From JASTVH01 sp042862465 (lineage in GTDB: Bacteria > Pseudomonadota > Gammaproteobacteria > Pseudomonadales > Oleiphilaceae), in the NCBI GenBank assembly GCA_042862465.1, contig JASTVH010000002.1, positions 310,001 through 374,000 of the forward strand: 64,000 bases of DNA. The letters run 5' to 3'. This document shows, in pieces, positions 35,463 through 43,774 of the stretch. The notes under the pieces were generated by a model. That model had not been told where the DNA came from. It searched no databases and saw only the letters and a list, made by a program, of their open reading frames with translations. A program made the translations under genes and the position numbers. Each line of letters opens with the position of its first letter. Position 1 is the first letter of the stretch.

Positions 35463-35790
35463 GACCGTCCTCCCTGTCGGGACTGGCCGGCAATAATGTG
35501 GCCAGACCCAGCATGCCTTGCACCCGGTAGTCGTCGATCCGTTCCATCACACTGGCGGAGAGCGGCTCGAATCGGCAGCCGATGCCCTGATCCTGCGCCC
35601 ATTGACGCACCATAAGCAGCCACTGCAGCCCCGCAGAATCACAGTGGGTGACCTGGGACAGATCCCATTCCCATACCTCCGCGGGCACCCGGTTGGCAGT
35701 GAACCAGGCGTGCAGGGTTTCAATATCGTGAACGCACAGTGAATCTTCGAGCACGAAGCGGGCCGTGTTGCCCATCAGTTCCAGGTGCAT
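35449..35790 (-). CDS. STAS-domain protein, block 1
   Basis: The 113-residue single STAS domain (anti-sigma-factor-antagonist fold) shows the key loop VTHCDSAGLQWLLMV; the DSAG serine is the usual phosphorylation site in SpoIIAA-type proteins. It lies between cheY and cheA and overlaps cheA, an order repeated in block 2, so it is part of the system and not a chance neighbour. No RsbW-like kinase or PP2C gene is in the block. Its partner may be CheA or a receptor; this is inference. Confidence 0.85.
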   Translation of the reverse strand: MHLELMGNTARFVLEDSLCVHDIETLHAWFTANRVPAEVWEWDLSQVTHCDSAGLQWLLMVRQWAQDQGIGCRFEPLSASVMERIDDYRVQGMLGLATLLPASPDREDGHAQR

Positions 35791-35802
35791 ACCCCAGACT
35801 CC

Positions 35803-36168
35803 CTACAGTGTCAGTTTCTCCACCGCCGACAGCAGTTGCGCCGGCTGGAACGGCTTCACCATCCAGGCCTTGGCGCCGGCTGCCTGCCCTTCAGCCTTTT
35901 TGGACTGTTCGCTCTCGGTGGTCAGCATCAGCACCGGGGTAAAGCGGTGGGTGCTGTCCTGTTTGAGGGTCTTGAGAAGGGTGATGCCGTCCATACGCGG
36001 CATGTTGACGTCGCTGATGATCAGGTTGACCCGCTTGCCCCGCAGCTTGCCCACGGCATCTTCCCCGTCAAAGGCCTCGAGAATGTCATAGCCCGCTTCC
36101 TTGAGGGTCATCCGCACCAGTTGGCGCATGGAGGAGGAGTCATCGACGATACAGACGGTTTTGGCCAT
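35803..36168 (-). CDS. cheY: CheY-type single-domain response regulator, block 1
   Basis: The 121-residue receiver has acidic pocket IVDDSSSMRQ, phospho-Asp in LIISDVNMPRMDG, switch Thr in LMLTTES and Lys in WMVKPF. It is of the CheY type beginning MAKTVCIVDDSSSMRQLV. It is likely the main phosphoryl output of block 1 CheA. It is very similar to the block 2 protein, especially over the last 50 residues, so cross-talk is likely. The gene next to it encodes a receptor-like protein with CheZ-like motifs. Confidence 0.92.
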   Translation of the reverse strand: MAKTVCIVDDSSSMRQLVRMTLKEAGYDILEAFDGEDAVGKLRGKRVNLIISDVNMPRMDGITLLKTLKQDSTHRFTPVLMLTTESEQSKKAEGQAAGAKAWMVKPFQPAQLLSAVEKLTL

Positions 36169-36189
36169 GGGGATACCTCTCAGTCACGG

Positions 36190-37305
36190 CTAGAAAAAGG
36201 TCAGGGAGTCTTCGCTGGCGCGAGTGGCAGACCGGCTGCCTTCCCGTTCCTCACGGGTGGTAAAGCTGGCCCGGAAGCGTTGCAGCCACTGTTCGCGATC
36301 GGTCACGGGCTGATCGTCACGAAGCTGTGACTGCAACCGCTCCAGATCGGATTGCACGTGTTCCAGAATCTGTTCGATGCGGTCCTGGAACTGGAGATTC
36401 ATGACAATGCCCTGAATGGTGTGCTGGACGTCGCGGGCATTGTGCTCCATGTGCTCGGATGACTCTGCCAGCCCCTGCACTGCCCCTTCGAACTGCTCGA
36501 AGACTGACCCGATGGTTTCCCGCAATGCGGTGAGATTGGCTTCGTCGGTCGTCCACAGGGTGCTGGCGGCCCCCGATGTCTCACGCATGGCATGACCGAT
36601 GTTGTCCGCCTTCTCCGACATCCTGACACCGGTATCCCCGGACGACCGGGACAGGCTGCGGACCTCGTCGGCCACCACCGCAAAGCCGCGCCCGGCTTCG
36701 CCGGCTCGGGCGGCCTCGATGGCGGCATTGAGCGCCAGCAGGTTGGTCTGGTCGGCGATGGTGCGGACCGAGGCGGCCATCTGCTGCAGCTCATCGGTGA
36801 AGCCCTCAAGACTGCCGATGGTGTCGATCAGGCGGGCCTTTTCCTGGTGGCCACGCTGGAATTCCTCACTGACCGCCTCCAGCTGCTGGCGGGTATCACG
36901 CAAGAGTGCAATCACGCCGTGATCATCCTGGTCGCCCGCCAGACGGCTGGCTTCGGACAGGCTGTTTTCAAGCTGGGCGATCAGGGCGTCGAATTGCTCC
37001 ACCAGCGAACCGATATTGGACGACGCCAGATCACGCACCTGACCGAGGCTTTCGGCCCAGGCTGGCAGCAGGTCCCTCATCAGGGGGCGCAGCTCATCAG
37101 CTGGCGGCGGGACCGTCTCCGCGGCGGAAGCGGCGCCTTCGTTCGTCTCATCCGCGCGACGGCGGCGGAAACCAAACACCATTCGCAACAGGAGCACCGC
37201 CAGGGTCAGGGCGAGAATGCACTGTGTCACCAGCGGATTGCCTGACAGGCTTGTTATCAAGGCGGCGCCCAGCAGCAGGGCTTCCGGTGCCTGGGTCTCT
37301 TTCAT
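36190..37305 (-). CDS. Receptor-like signalling protein with CheZ-like C terminus, block 1
   Basis: The 371-residue protein has a short hydrophobic N terminus (about 10-48, membrane hairpin) and no periplasmic domain. Its receptor-type coil has the tip DQTNLLALNAAIEAARAGEAGRGFAVVADEVRSL. After it comes FQDRIEQIL (Asp308, Gln312), matching the CheZ active-site spacing DxxxQ in FQDLTGQ, and the protein ends SEDSLTFF, resembling the CheY-binding tail of CheZ (DSLGF). It is directly upstream of cheY. It may be a receptor-like CheY phosphatase. ATG 37305 follows GAGG; an ATG 36 bases upstream lacks a good site. Confidence 0.82.
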   Translation of the reverse strand: MKETQAPEALLLGAALITSLSGNPLVTQCILALTLAVLLLRMVFGFRRRRADETNEGAASAAETVPPPADELRPLMRDLLPAWAESLGQVRDLASSNIGSLVEQFDALIAQLENSLSEASRLAGDQDDHGVIALLRDTRQQLEAVSEEFQRGHQEKARLIDTIGSLEGFTDELQQMAASVRTIADQTNLLALNAAIEAARAGEAGRGFAVVADEVRSLSRSSGDTGVRMSEKADNIGHAMRETSGAASTLWTTDEANLTALRETIGSVFEQFEGAVQGLAESSEHMEHNARDVQHTIQGIVMNLQFQDRIEQILEHVQSDLERLQSQLRDDQPVTDREQWLQRFRASFTTREEREGSRSATRASEDSLTFF

Positions 37306-37388
37306 GAGACAGTCCTCATGTGGGTCATCCCGTGTATCCATTCAGTCTAGAGCGCCCGTGGCAGGCGCCCATCATGCAATTCCCGACT

Positions 37389-40300
37389 TCAAGTGCTCCG
37401 TTTCCTGACACTCCGAAGCCGTCCCTTGCGGTATTCCCTGACAGCGAACAGCGCCTCGGCCTCTTCCACATCCCGGGTCAAGAGGGTCGTAAAGTCGTTC
37501 ACGGAGATCGGCCGGGCGAGCAGAAAGCCCTGCACCAGATCGCATTCCGCTTCGGCCAGCGCGAACAGCTGTTCCTCACGTTCTACCCCCTCGGCCACGA
37601 CTTCCATGTCCAGCACCTTGGCCATACCGATGATGCTTTTAACCAGCTGCAGGGCCTTTTCCTGGGTGTCGCAATCGCGAATGAACGACCGATCAATCTT
37701 GAGGGTGCTGGGAACGAACTGGCGCAGATACGCGAAGTTGGAGTAACCGGTGCCAAAGTCATCCACCGCCAGCCGCACCCCGAGTTCGCGGATCCGCAGC
37801 AGCAGCCGCTCGGTGGCCTTGGGGTCAACCATCAGGGAGGACTCGGTGATTTCCAGTTCCAGACAGCGGCCGGGCAGGCGCGCTGCGGCCAACGCGTTGC
37901 GGACCAGACGGTAGAAATCGCTTTCAATCAGCTGCCGCGGGGAAATGTTGACGGCAATGCGGAAATCCGGCTGGTCCAGGGCCTCTCGCCAGTGGGCTGC
38001 GAGACGGCAAGCCTCGCGCAGTATCCATTGCCCCACGGTCACAATCAGGCCGGTATCCTCCAGCAGCGGGATAAAGTCCGCCGGAGAGACCAGCCCGTGT
38101 TGCGGATGATCCCAGCGTAGCAGGACTTCCGCGCCCACGATTCGCTGGCTGGCCGTGTCATACTGGGCCTGCAGGAACAGGCAGAATTCCCGCCTTTCCA
38201 ATGCATCACGCAGATCGGATTCCAGACGCAGGTGGGAACGCTTGGCCCGCTCTGAGTCCGGGACGTAAAACTCCACCCGGTTCCGCCCCAACTGTTTGGC
38301 TCGGTACATGGCCATGTCCGCCGCGCGCAGCAGCGCCCCCGGATCGTCCCCGTCCCGAGGGAAGAAGGCCACACCGATAGAGGCCGTGGTGACGATCGGC
38401 TCCCCATCCACCCGGATGGGCAGGCGGAAGGCACGCTCAACCTTTTCCGTGATGCAGCAGGCATCGACGACAGCACTGCACTGGGGAAGCAGCATGGCAA
38501 ATTCATCGCCACCAATCCGGGCCACCATGCCCTCGTCCTGTACAACCTTGTCCAGACGCTGCGCGGCCTTATTCAGTAACTCGTCACCACAGGAGTGTCC
38601 CAGGGTATCGTTGACAGTCTTGAAACGATCCAGGTCGATGAAGGCGATAGAAAAGGGCTGGGGTTCGCTGCCATCTGGCGGGCTCATCAACTCGGCGATG
38701 CGATGGCTGAAGGCGAGGCGGTTGGGCAGTTGCGTCAGCGTATCCTGGTGAGCTGCCTCAAAGAGTTGTTGATGCACCCGCTGCTTTTCACTGTCGTCGC
38801 GGGCCACCCCTATCCTTCGCACGGGCTGGCCGTTGCCATCGCGCACGCACAATACGCGGCTGTGGATCCATTTCAGCTCTCCCACTGGTGTACGGATGCG
38901 GTAGTTGATATCCACCGGACCCGTCGCTTCAAGCACCTGCTGGCTTCGGGCCAGCGCTTCTTCCCGGTCTTCGGGCACGACAGCATCCAGCCAAGCCAGA
39001 GGATTTTCATAGAGTTCCTCCCGCGACCGCCCCCAGATTGTCTCGTAGGCCGGGCTGACAAAGGTCAGGCGATCGCTGGGGGTCAGTTCATGACAGAACA
39101 GGACTTCCGGAATATTTTCGGCGAACTCATTCAGGATCTTCTCCTTTTCCTCCACCCGCTCCAGTAACTCATGCTCCCGCTGCACACTGACAAAGGTGCC
39201 CACGAGGCGCCGGGGATTGTTTTCCATGGAGGCCCGGCAACGGAACCAGGCCATCCGGTTGTCGCCATCGTGCATGCGGATTTCCACATCAATGGCTTGG
39301 GCCTGAGTGGCAGATTGCTCCAGAGCTTTCTGCACCACAGGGCGATCTGCCGGATCCACCCTGTCCAGCCACCAGACATCGAAATTGGTGATCTCACCCG
39401 GTTCGCAACCGAACATGGAGAGGAAATTATCGGAACAGCGCGTATAGGGGCCGGACATGACCCACTCGAAGGGCGCTTCGGACGAGATCACCTGGCGGAA
39501 CCGATACTCCGGACGCACGCCCTGGCGGTTATCCCACTCCACCCCCTTGCGCGCTTGAACATGATGGGTAATCAGCCATTTGATGCTTTGCCCGATGGCC
39601 GTTTCCACCGCCGTGATCTGCACGATTTCATAGCCGCTCGGCGTCTGACGCATATACAGGCCACTGTGATAACCAGCGACCTGTTCCCGCCTGAGTGCCT
39701 CCAGCAGCCGTCCGGTCTCCTCCTCACCAAACCCCCGGGCTTGCAGCGCCTGGGCATAGGGCGCGCCGACCAGGGACGGGCCCTGGGATTGCTCTCCGCG
39801 GCTCCACTCGCGGAACGCCCGGTTTTTTGCGATCAGACGGCCACTGCGGCCCACCACGGTGAGAGGAAACGGTGTAGCGTTCAGAAAGGCATGCACGGCA
39901 TCGGGGGTGTCACCCAGTGCCAGAGGGAAACCGGCCTCCGGGCCTTGTGCCCGAACACTGCCAAACCAGCGGGGTGATACGGTTCCGGCTTCCACTGCCG
40001 GCTCCAGCTCCAGAACGATACCGCCCCAGCCACCGGCTGCGTCCGTAATGTCCAGGGCCGCACTGGCCAGGCGGGGATCATCAGCGAGTTCTGCCAGCAT
40101 GTGTCTGAGCTGACGGGTAGAGGCCTCGCTCATGCGTTGCAGTAAAGCGGGGGTGGTGGTGTGGATGACACTGCTCGTGCGTGCCGGCTCGATGCCAAGA
40201 ATCACAGCGGCCTGGGGAGAAAGGATCCAGAGCCCGTGTTCGGCCCGGTACTCAACCACGCCAATGGAATGGCCATTGAGGACCGGCGGTCGCGGCGCCA

Positions 40301-40622
40301 GGGTAGCGGCCAACGGGCCCCGAGGCTCGCCGGTCGGTTCGCTGCATACCGGGGCGTTCGTCACCAATGCCGCGCCGGCGCCCGATTCGCCGGTTCCTGA
40401 CGTTTGCCACTGCAGCCTCAGGCCCGGCTGTCTGCCCCATCCCGCAAACACCGCGGCCATCAGGACTACCCAGAGCAGGGCCGTCGCCGTCAACTCCAGT
40501 GATGCCGAGAAGACCCAGGCTAAGCCCAGAACCGCTGCCAGCAGGATTAGTGGTGCAGCCAGCCCCTTTCCCAAGACCTTGCGCGATCGCCCGACTGTTT
40601 TATCAGACCTGTATGAACCCAT
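37389..40622 (-). CDS. PAS-GGDEF-EAL dual-domain protein inside block 1
   Basis: The 1077-residue protein has two N-terminal membrane helices (about 18-55), several PAS-like regions (the clearest around 480-640), a GGDEF domain with intact GGDEF in ARIGGDEFAMLLP and no RxxD before it, and an EAL domain with EVLLRW, NISPRQL, ITESSLM, DDFGTGYSNF and EGVE all present. It probably cleaves c-di-GMP and may also make it. ATG 40622 follows AAAGGAG at 11 bases; an upstream ATG (40655) has no such site. It separates the NarL-type regulator from the chemosensory genes and has no counterpart in block 2. Confidence 0.87.
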   Translation of the reverse strand: MGSYRSDKTVGRSRKVLGKGLAAPLILLAAVLGLAWVFSASLELTATALLWVVLMAAVFAGWGRQPGLRLQWQTSGTGESGAGAALVTNAPVCSEPTGEPRGPLAATLAPRPPVLNGHSIGVVEYRAEHGLWILSPQAAVILGIEPARTSSVIHTTTPALLQRMSEASTRQLRHMLAELADDPRLASAALDITDAAGGWGGIVLELEPAVEAGTVSPRWFGSVRAQGPEAGFPLALGDTPDAVHAFLNATPFPLTVVGRSGRLIAKNRAFREWSRGEQSQGPSLVGAPYAQALQARGFGEEETGRLLEALRREQVAGYHSGLYMRQTPSGYEIVQITAVETAIGQSIKWLITHHVQARKGVEWDNRQGVRPEYRFRQVISSEAPFEWVMSGPYTRCSDNFLSMFGCEPGEITNFDVWWLDRVDPADRPVVQKALEQSATQAQAIDVEIRMHDGDNRMAWFRCRASMENNPRRLVGTFVSVQREHELLERVEEKEKILNEFAENIPEVLFCHELTPSDRLTFVSPAYETIWGRSREELYENPLAWLDAVVPEDREEALARSQQVLEATGPVDINYRIRTPVGELKWIHSRVLCVRDGNGQPVRRIGVARDDSEKQRVHQQLFEAAHQDTLTQLPNRLAFSHRIAELMSPPDGSEPQPFSIAFIDLDRFKTVNDTLGHSCGDELLNKAAQRLDKVVQDEGMVARIGGDEFAMLLPQCSAVVDACCITEKVERAFRLPIRVDGEPIVTTASIGVAFFPRDGDDPGALLRAADMAMYRAKQLGRNRVEFYVPDSERAKRSHLRLESDLRDALERREFCLFLQAQYDTASQRIVGAEVLLRWDHPQHGLVSPADFIPLLEDTGLIVTVGQWILREACRLAAHWREALDQPDFRIAVNISPRQLIESDFYRLVRNALAAARLPGRCLELEITESSLMVDPKATERLLLRIRELGVRLAVDDFGTGYSNFAYLRQFVPSTLKIDRSFIRDCDTQEKALQLVKSIIGMAKVLDMEVVAEGVEREEQLFALAEAECDLVQGFLLARPISVNDFTTLLTRDVEEAEALFAVREYRKGRLRSVRKRST

Positions 40623-40689
40623 GACGCCAGACACTCCTTTGAATCTGGCATCCATTTATAGGCAAGCACCAGTGTCAGGTGCCATCGGT

Positions 40690-40703
40690 CAATACCCGAA
40701 GGG
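40690..40703. promoter_or_regulatory. Shared palindromic motif, candidate response-regulator site, block 1
   Basis: CAATACCCGAAGGG, with a CCC-n-AAGGG half-palindrome, lies in the 108-base gap between the NarL-type regulator stop and the start of the GGDEF-EAL gene. A 13 of 14 match occurs at the same relative place in block 2 (52146-52159). It is the best candidate for the binding site of the NarL-type regulators. Confidence 0.45.
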
Positions 40704-40730
40704 CTGTCAGGAAATTCCCTAGCGCCCCAG

Positions 40731-41402
40731 CTAGCTGCTCGCCCCGGCACCATCATCTTCAATGGCCACCAGGCCCTGGCGGATGGCATAGCGCACCAGC
40801 CCCGGTATATCGCGAATACCCAGGCGTTCCATCAGCCGCAGCCGGTGCGTCTCCACGGTTTTGACACTGACATCGAGCTCAAAAGCAATTTCCTTGGTGG
40901 CCTTGCCACGCGCCAGGAGCGTAAGGATCTGCTCCTGACGCGGAGTCAGGGCCGGGGCCTCTGCCGCCTGCCGGGTTTCGCGCATGGAATACCGAATCAC
41001 CTCCCGCGACACCCGTGGACTCAGGTAGAACTGATCATCGAGAACCGCCTGCAACGCCAGTTCCAGCTCGGCTTCCGCCGAGTCCTTGAGTAGGTAGCCG
41101 GAGGCGCCCTCCTGCATGGCTTCCACCACGAAGTCCGGTGAGTCGTACATGGACAGCATGATAACCGGCAGCTCGGCATGGGTCTGGCGAAGGTTTCTGA
41201 GGGCACTCAGGCCGGACATCCGCTTCATGGCGATGTCCATCACCAGAACATCCGGATCAAACTCTTCCACCAACGCAGGTACCTGATCACCATCCTGCCC
41301 TTCGCCAACCACCTGATAGGCCGGCAGGGTGTCAATCAGTGCGCGCAGTCCGGCCCGCACAAGCCGATGATCATCGATCAGCAACACGCGATGATGCGTC
41401 AT
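40731..41402 (-). CDS. NarL/FixJ-type response regulator, block 1
   Basis: The 223-residue protein has a receiver domain (LLIDDHRLVRAGL, phospho-Asp in VLVMDIAMKRMSG, LSMYDSPDF switch, Lys in YLLKDS) and a LuxR-type HTH (LTPRQEQILTLLARGKATKEIAFELDVSVKTVETHRLRLMERLGI). ATG 41402 has a GGAAGGAAG ribosome site and lies 32 bases inside the kinase gene, so the pair is co-translated. Targets probably include the downstream block, given the motif at 40690. Confidence 0.92.
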   Translation of the reverse strand: MTHHRVLLIDDHRLVRAGLRALIDTLPAYQVVGEGQDGDQVPALVEEFDPDVLVMDIAMKRMSGLSALRNLRQTHAELPVIMLSMYDSPDFVVEAMQEGASGYLLKDSAEAELELALQAVLDDQFYLSPRVSREVIRYSMRETRQAAEAPALTPRQEQILTLLARGKATKEIAFELDVSVKTVETHRLRLMERLGIRDIPGLVRYAIRQGLVAIEDDGAGASS

Positions 41403-43557
41403 GTTTGCTTCCTTCCCATACTTCCGTTTCTTGTTTTTTGATGATGGGCAGCACGACCTGGACTTCCGTACCCATCCCCGGCGTCGACCGGATGGCCAAA
41501 TGGCCACCCGCCAGCTCGGCGCGCTCACGCATATTGACCAGCCCCAGGCTTTCATCCACGGCCTGCAGATCAAACCCGCAGCCATCGTCAAGGATCGTGA
41601 TGCGCAGGGCATGCCCTTCGGGGGTGGGGGCAAGATCAATGGTCAGAACCTGTGCGCTGGCATGGCGAACAACGTTGGTGACGCTTTCCTGGATGATGCG
41701 GAAGGCGGCCACGGCAATATCGTCGTGCAGATCCTGAAAGCCGTGAGGTGCTTCGATGCGGTATTCAATCTCGCTGCCATCCAGGATGCGCTCCACCTGC
41801 CAGACCACCGCGGCCTTCAGCCCCAACTGATCCAGTTGTGGCGGACGCAACATGCGCGACATATCACGGACCTTGCCGATGGCTTCGGCCACGATGTCGT
41901 TGATCTGAAGCAGTTTTTTCTCCACCGACGGGTTTGACGACAGACAGCGTTCGATGGCCCCGGCATTGACCTTGATGGCGCTGAGCAACTGTCCGATATC
42001 ATCGTGCAGCTCCCGCGACAGCATATTGCGCTCGTTCTCCAACACGCGCAGGGACTGCGACGTCAGATGGGTCAGGCGCAGATTGGCGCGATGCAGTTCG
42101 CTACGCATGCGACGCTCCTCGGTCACATCCCAGAGGACCAATTGCACCAGCGACGTATCGTGCAGGCGAATGCGTCGTGAGACCGCAGCCACCACCAGCA
42201 ATTCACCGCTCTGGTGGGAAAGCTGGACCTCCCTGACAGCGTCCGGCCCACGTCCTTCCCCCACATCAACCTGCAACAAGTCATCCAGAATGGCCCTTTG
42301 TTCCGCATTGGGGGCAAAATGCCGGATGTCGGTATGGAGCAGGGATTGCCCCTCATCCAGATTCAGCATGTCCCTGAAGGCAGCATTGGCGAAGACCAGT
42401 CCCTCCGGGCCGTGCAACACCACTGAGCAGGGCAGCTGCTCCACCAGGGTACGATACTGTTGCTCGCGATCACGCAGGGCCCGCGTCTGCTTGACCCGAT
42501 CGGTCTCGTCGATCACGCTACCCATGACCCGCTGCCGGCCGTCTTCGACAAAGCTCCGGGTGCGCTGGCGCAGATGACGAACCCGCCCGTCCGGGGCACG
42601 GCCCCGCCAGAGCTGGACCTCGTTCTCATCGCTGTCTGCGGCCCTGGACGCCAGCCAGTCTGCGCGGTCATCGGGATGAATAAAGTCCAGCAGGTAATGC
42701 TGGTCCACCTTGTCCGGCAGATCCCGGGGCAGCCCCAGGATGATTCGCATGCCCTCGGACAGCAGCAGCATTTGCGATCCCGGCTCCCACTCCCAGAAAC
42801 CCAGGCGTCCGAGTTTTTTCGCCTCCTCCAGCCGATGCACTGCCTGTTTAAGCTGGCGGTTGGCTTCCACCGTCGCGGTCACATCCACCAAAGTGGCCAT
42901 GCGGGCCTGTTTGCCTTCATGCAGAATGGTATTGGTGGCGATTTCCACCCAGAAACGCCGGTGGTCGCGGTCCCAGTGCTGAAAAATGCCGACGATGAGG
43001 TGATCGCTGGAGCGCTCCGGTCCAGCCAGACTGGCTTTCAGGGCGGGTATATTCTCCGGCGGCTGCACGTCACCCAGATTCAGCTGTCGGAAGTCCTCAT
43101 GGCTCCAGCGATAGCGTTTGACCGCCGCTTCATTGGCCTCGAGGATGTCGCCATTCTCGGGCTCGAAAATCCACATGGGATGGGGGTGATTGGCAAACAG
43201 TTCCTTGTAGGTGCGCTCCGTTTGCGCCAACAGATACCGGGTGGCATCCATATGGCGCTTGAGCGCCTGCAGCAGGCGCAGAAAAATGGCCGCAGTGATG
43301 GCGACATAGATAATCAGGTCCAGGGCATTCAGGAGGGTGTACTCGCCACCACCGCGCAGCCCATAAGTCGCCCACTCGGTACCCACCCCCAAGAGAACGG
43401 CCACCAGCAAATAGATCACGGCCCATGTGATGGGCCCGTATTTCCTGAAGTATTCCGGCACTTTGAGCCCCTGATTCAAACGAGCACCTGAAAGGGACTC
43501 ATCCTGTCTTGTTGGAGTCGCTTTCATCCCTAAGCGGCATACGTGTAGCTGATCCAT
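41371..43557 (-). CDS. NarX-type sensor histidine kinase with multiple PAS domains
   Basis: The 728-residue sensor has two hydrophobic segments near the N terminus (about 40-95), then three PAS-like regions (about 115-225, 240-350, 365-490). A HisKA_3 dimerisation domain follows with His in SRELHDDIGQLLSAIKVNA, then an HATPase (IIQESVTNVVRHA, DDGCGFD, GLVNMRERAELAGGHL). It phosphorylates the adjacent NarL-type regulator, whose start it overlaps. The start is uncertain: ATG 43557 is used, and ATG 43527 is also possible. It begins block 1; block 2 has no kinase gene. Confidence 0.88.
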   Translation of the reverse strand: MDQLHVCRLGMKATPTRQDESLSGARLNQGLKVPEYFRKYGPITWAVIYLLVAVLLGVGTEWATYGLRGGGEYTLLNALDLIIYVAITAAIFLRLLQALKRHMDATRYLLAQTERTYKELFANHPHPMWIFEPENGDILEANEAAVKRYRWSHEDFRQLNLGDVQPPENIPALKASLAGPERSSDHLIVGIFQHWDRDHRRFWVEIATNTILHEGKQARMATLVDVTATVEANRQLKQAVHRLEEAKKLGRLGFWEWEPGSQMLLLSEGMRIILGLPRDLPDKVDQHYLLDFIHPDDRADWLASRAADSDENEVQLWRGRAPDGRVRHLRQRTRSFVEDGRQRVMGSVIDETDRVKQTRALRDREQQYRTLVEQLPCSVVLHGPEGLVFANAAFRDMLNLDEGQSLLHTDIRHFAPNAEQRAILDDLLQVDVGEGRGPDAVREVQLSHQSGELLVVAAVSRRIRLHDTSLVQLVLWDVTEERRMRSELHRANLRLTHLTSQSLRVLENERNMLSRELHDDIGQLLSAIKVNAGAIERCLSSNPSVEKKLLQINDIVAEAIGKVRDMSRMLRPPQLDQLGLKAAVVWQVERILDGSEIEYRIEAPHGFQDLHDDIAVAAFRIIQESVTNVVRHASAQVLTIDLAPTPEGHALRITILDDGCGFDLQAVDESLGLVNMRERAELAGGHLAIRSTPGMGTEVQVVLPIIKKQETEVWEGSKHDASSRVADR

Positions 43558-43752
43558 CCAGATCAATACATGAATTCGTAGTCAGACCGTTTTCACTATG
43601 GACCTTCATGGCATGTTTTTCATGTAGCCTAACTAATCATGCTGATAAATTTTGCTTCTCAAGCATTTCAGTCGGGACGCTAAAGACTTTAAAATCAGCC
43701 TGTTAGATAGCCGATTTTTGCATGGAGGGCGGGCGCCTTTTTACTGCTTGGG

Positions 43753-43767
43753 GGGAGCTTAGCTCCC
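43753..43767 (-). terminator. Hairpin just after block 2 cheB
   Basis: GGGAGCT-T-AGCTCCC, extended by flanking G and C tracts, lies a few bases beyond the cheB stop (43775). There is no clear U-run on the minus strand, so termination is plausible but not typical. It marks the boundary between block 2 and the block 1 kinase gene. Confidence 0.45.
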
Positions 43768-43774
43768 GCCCCTT

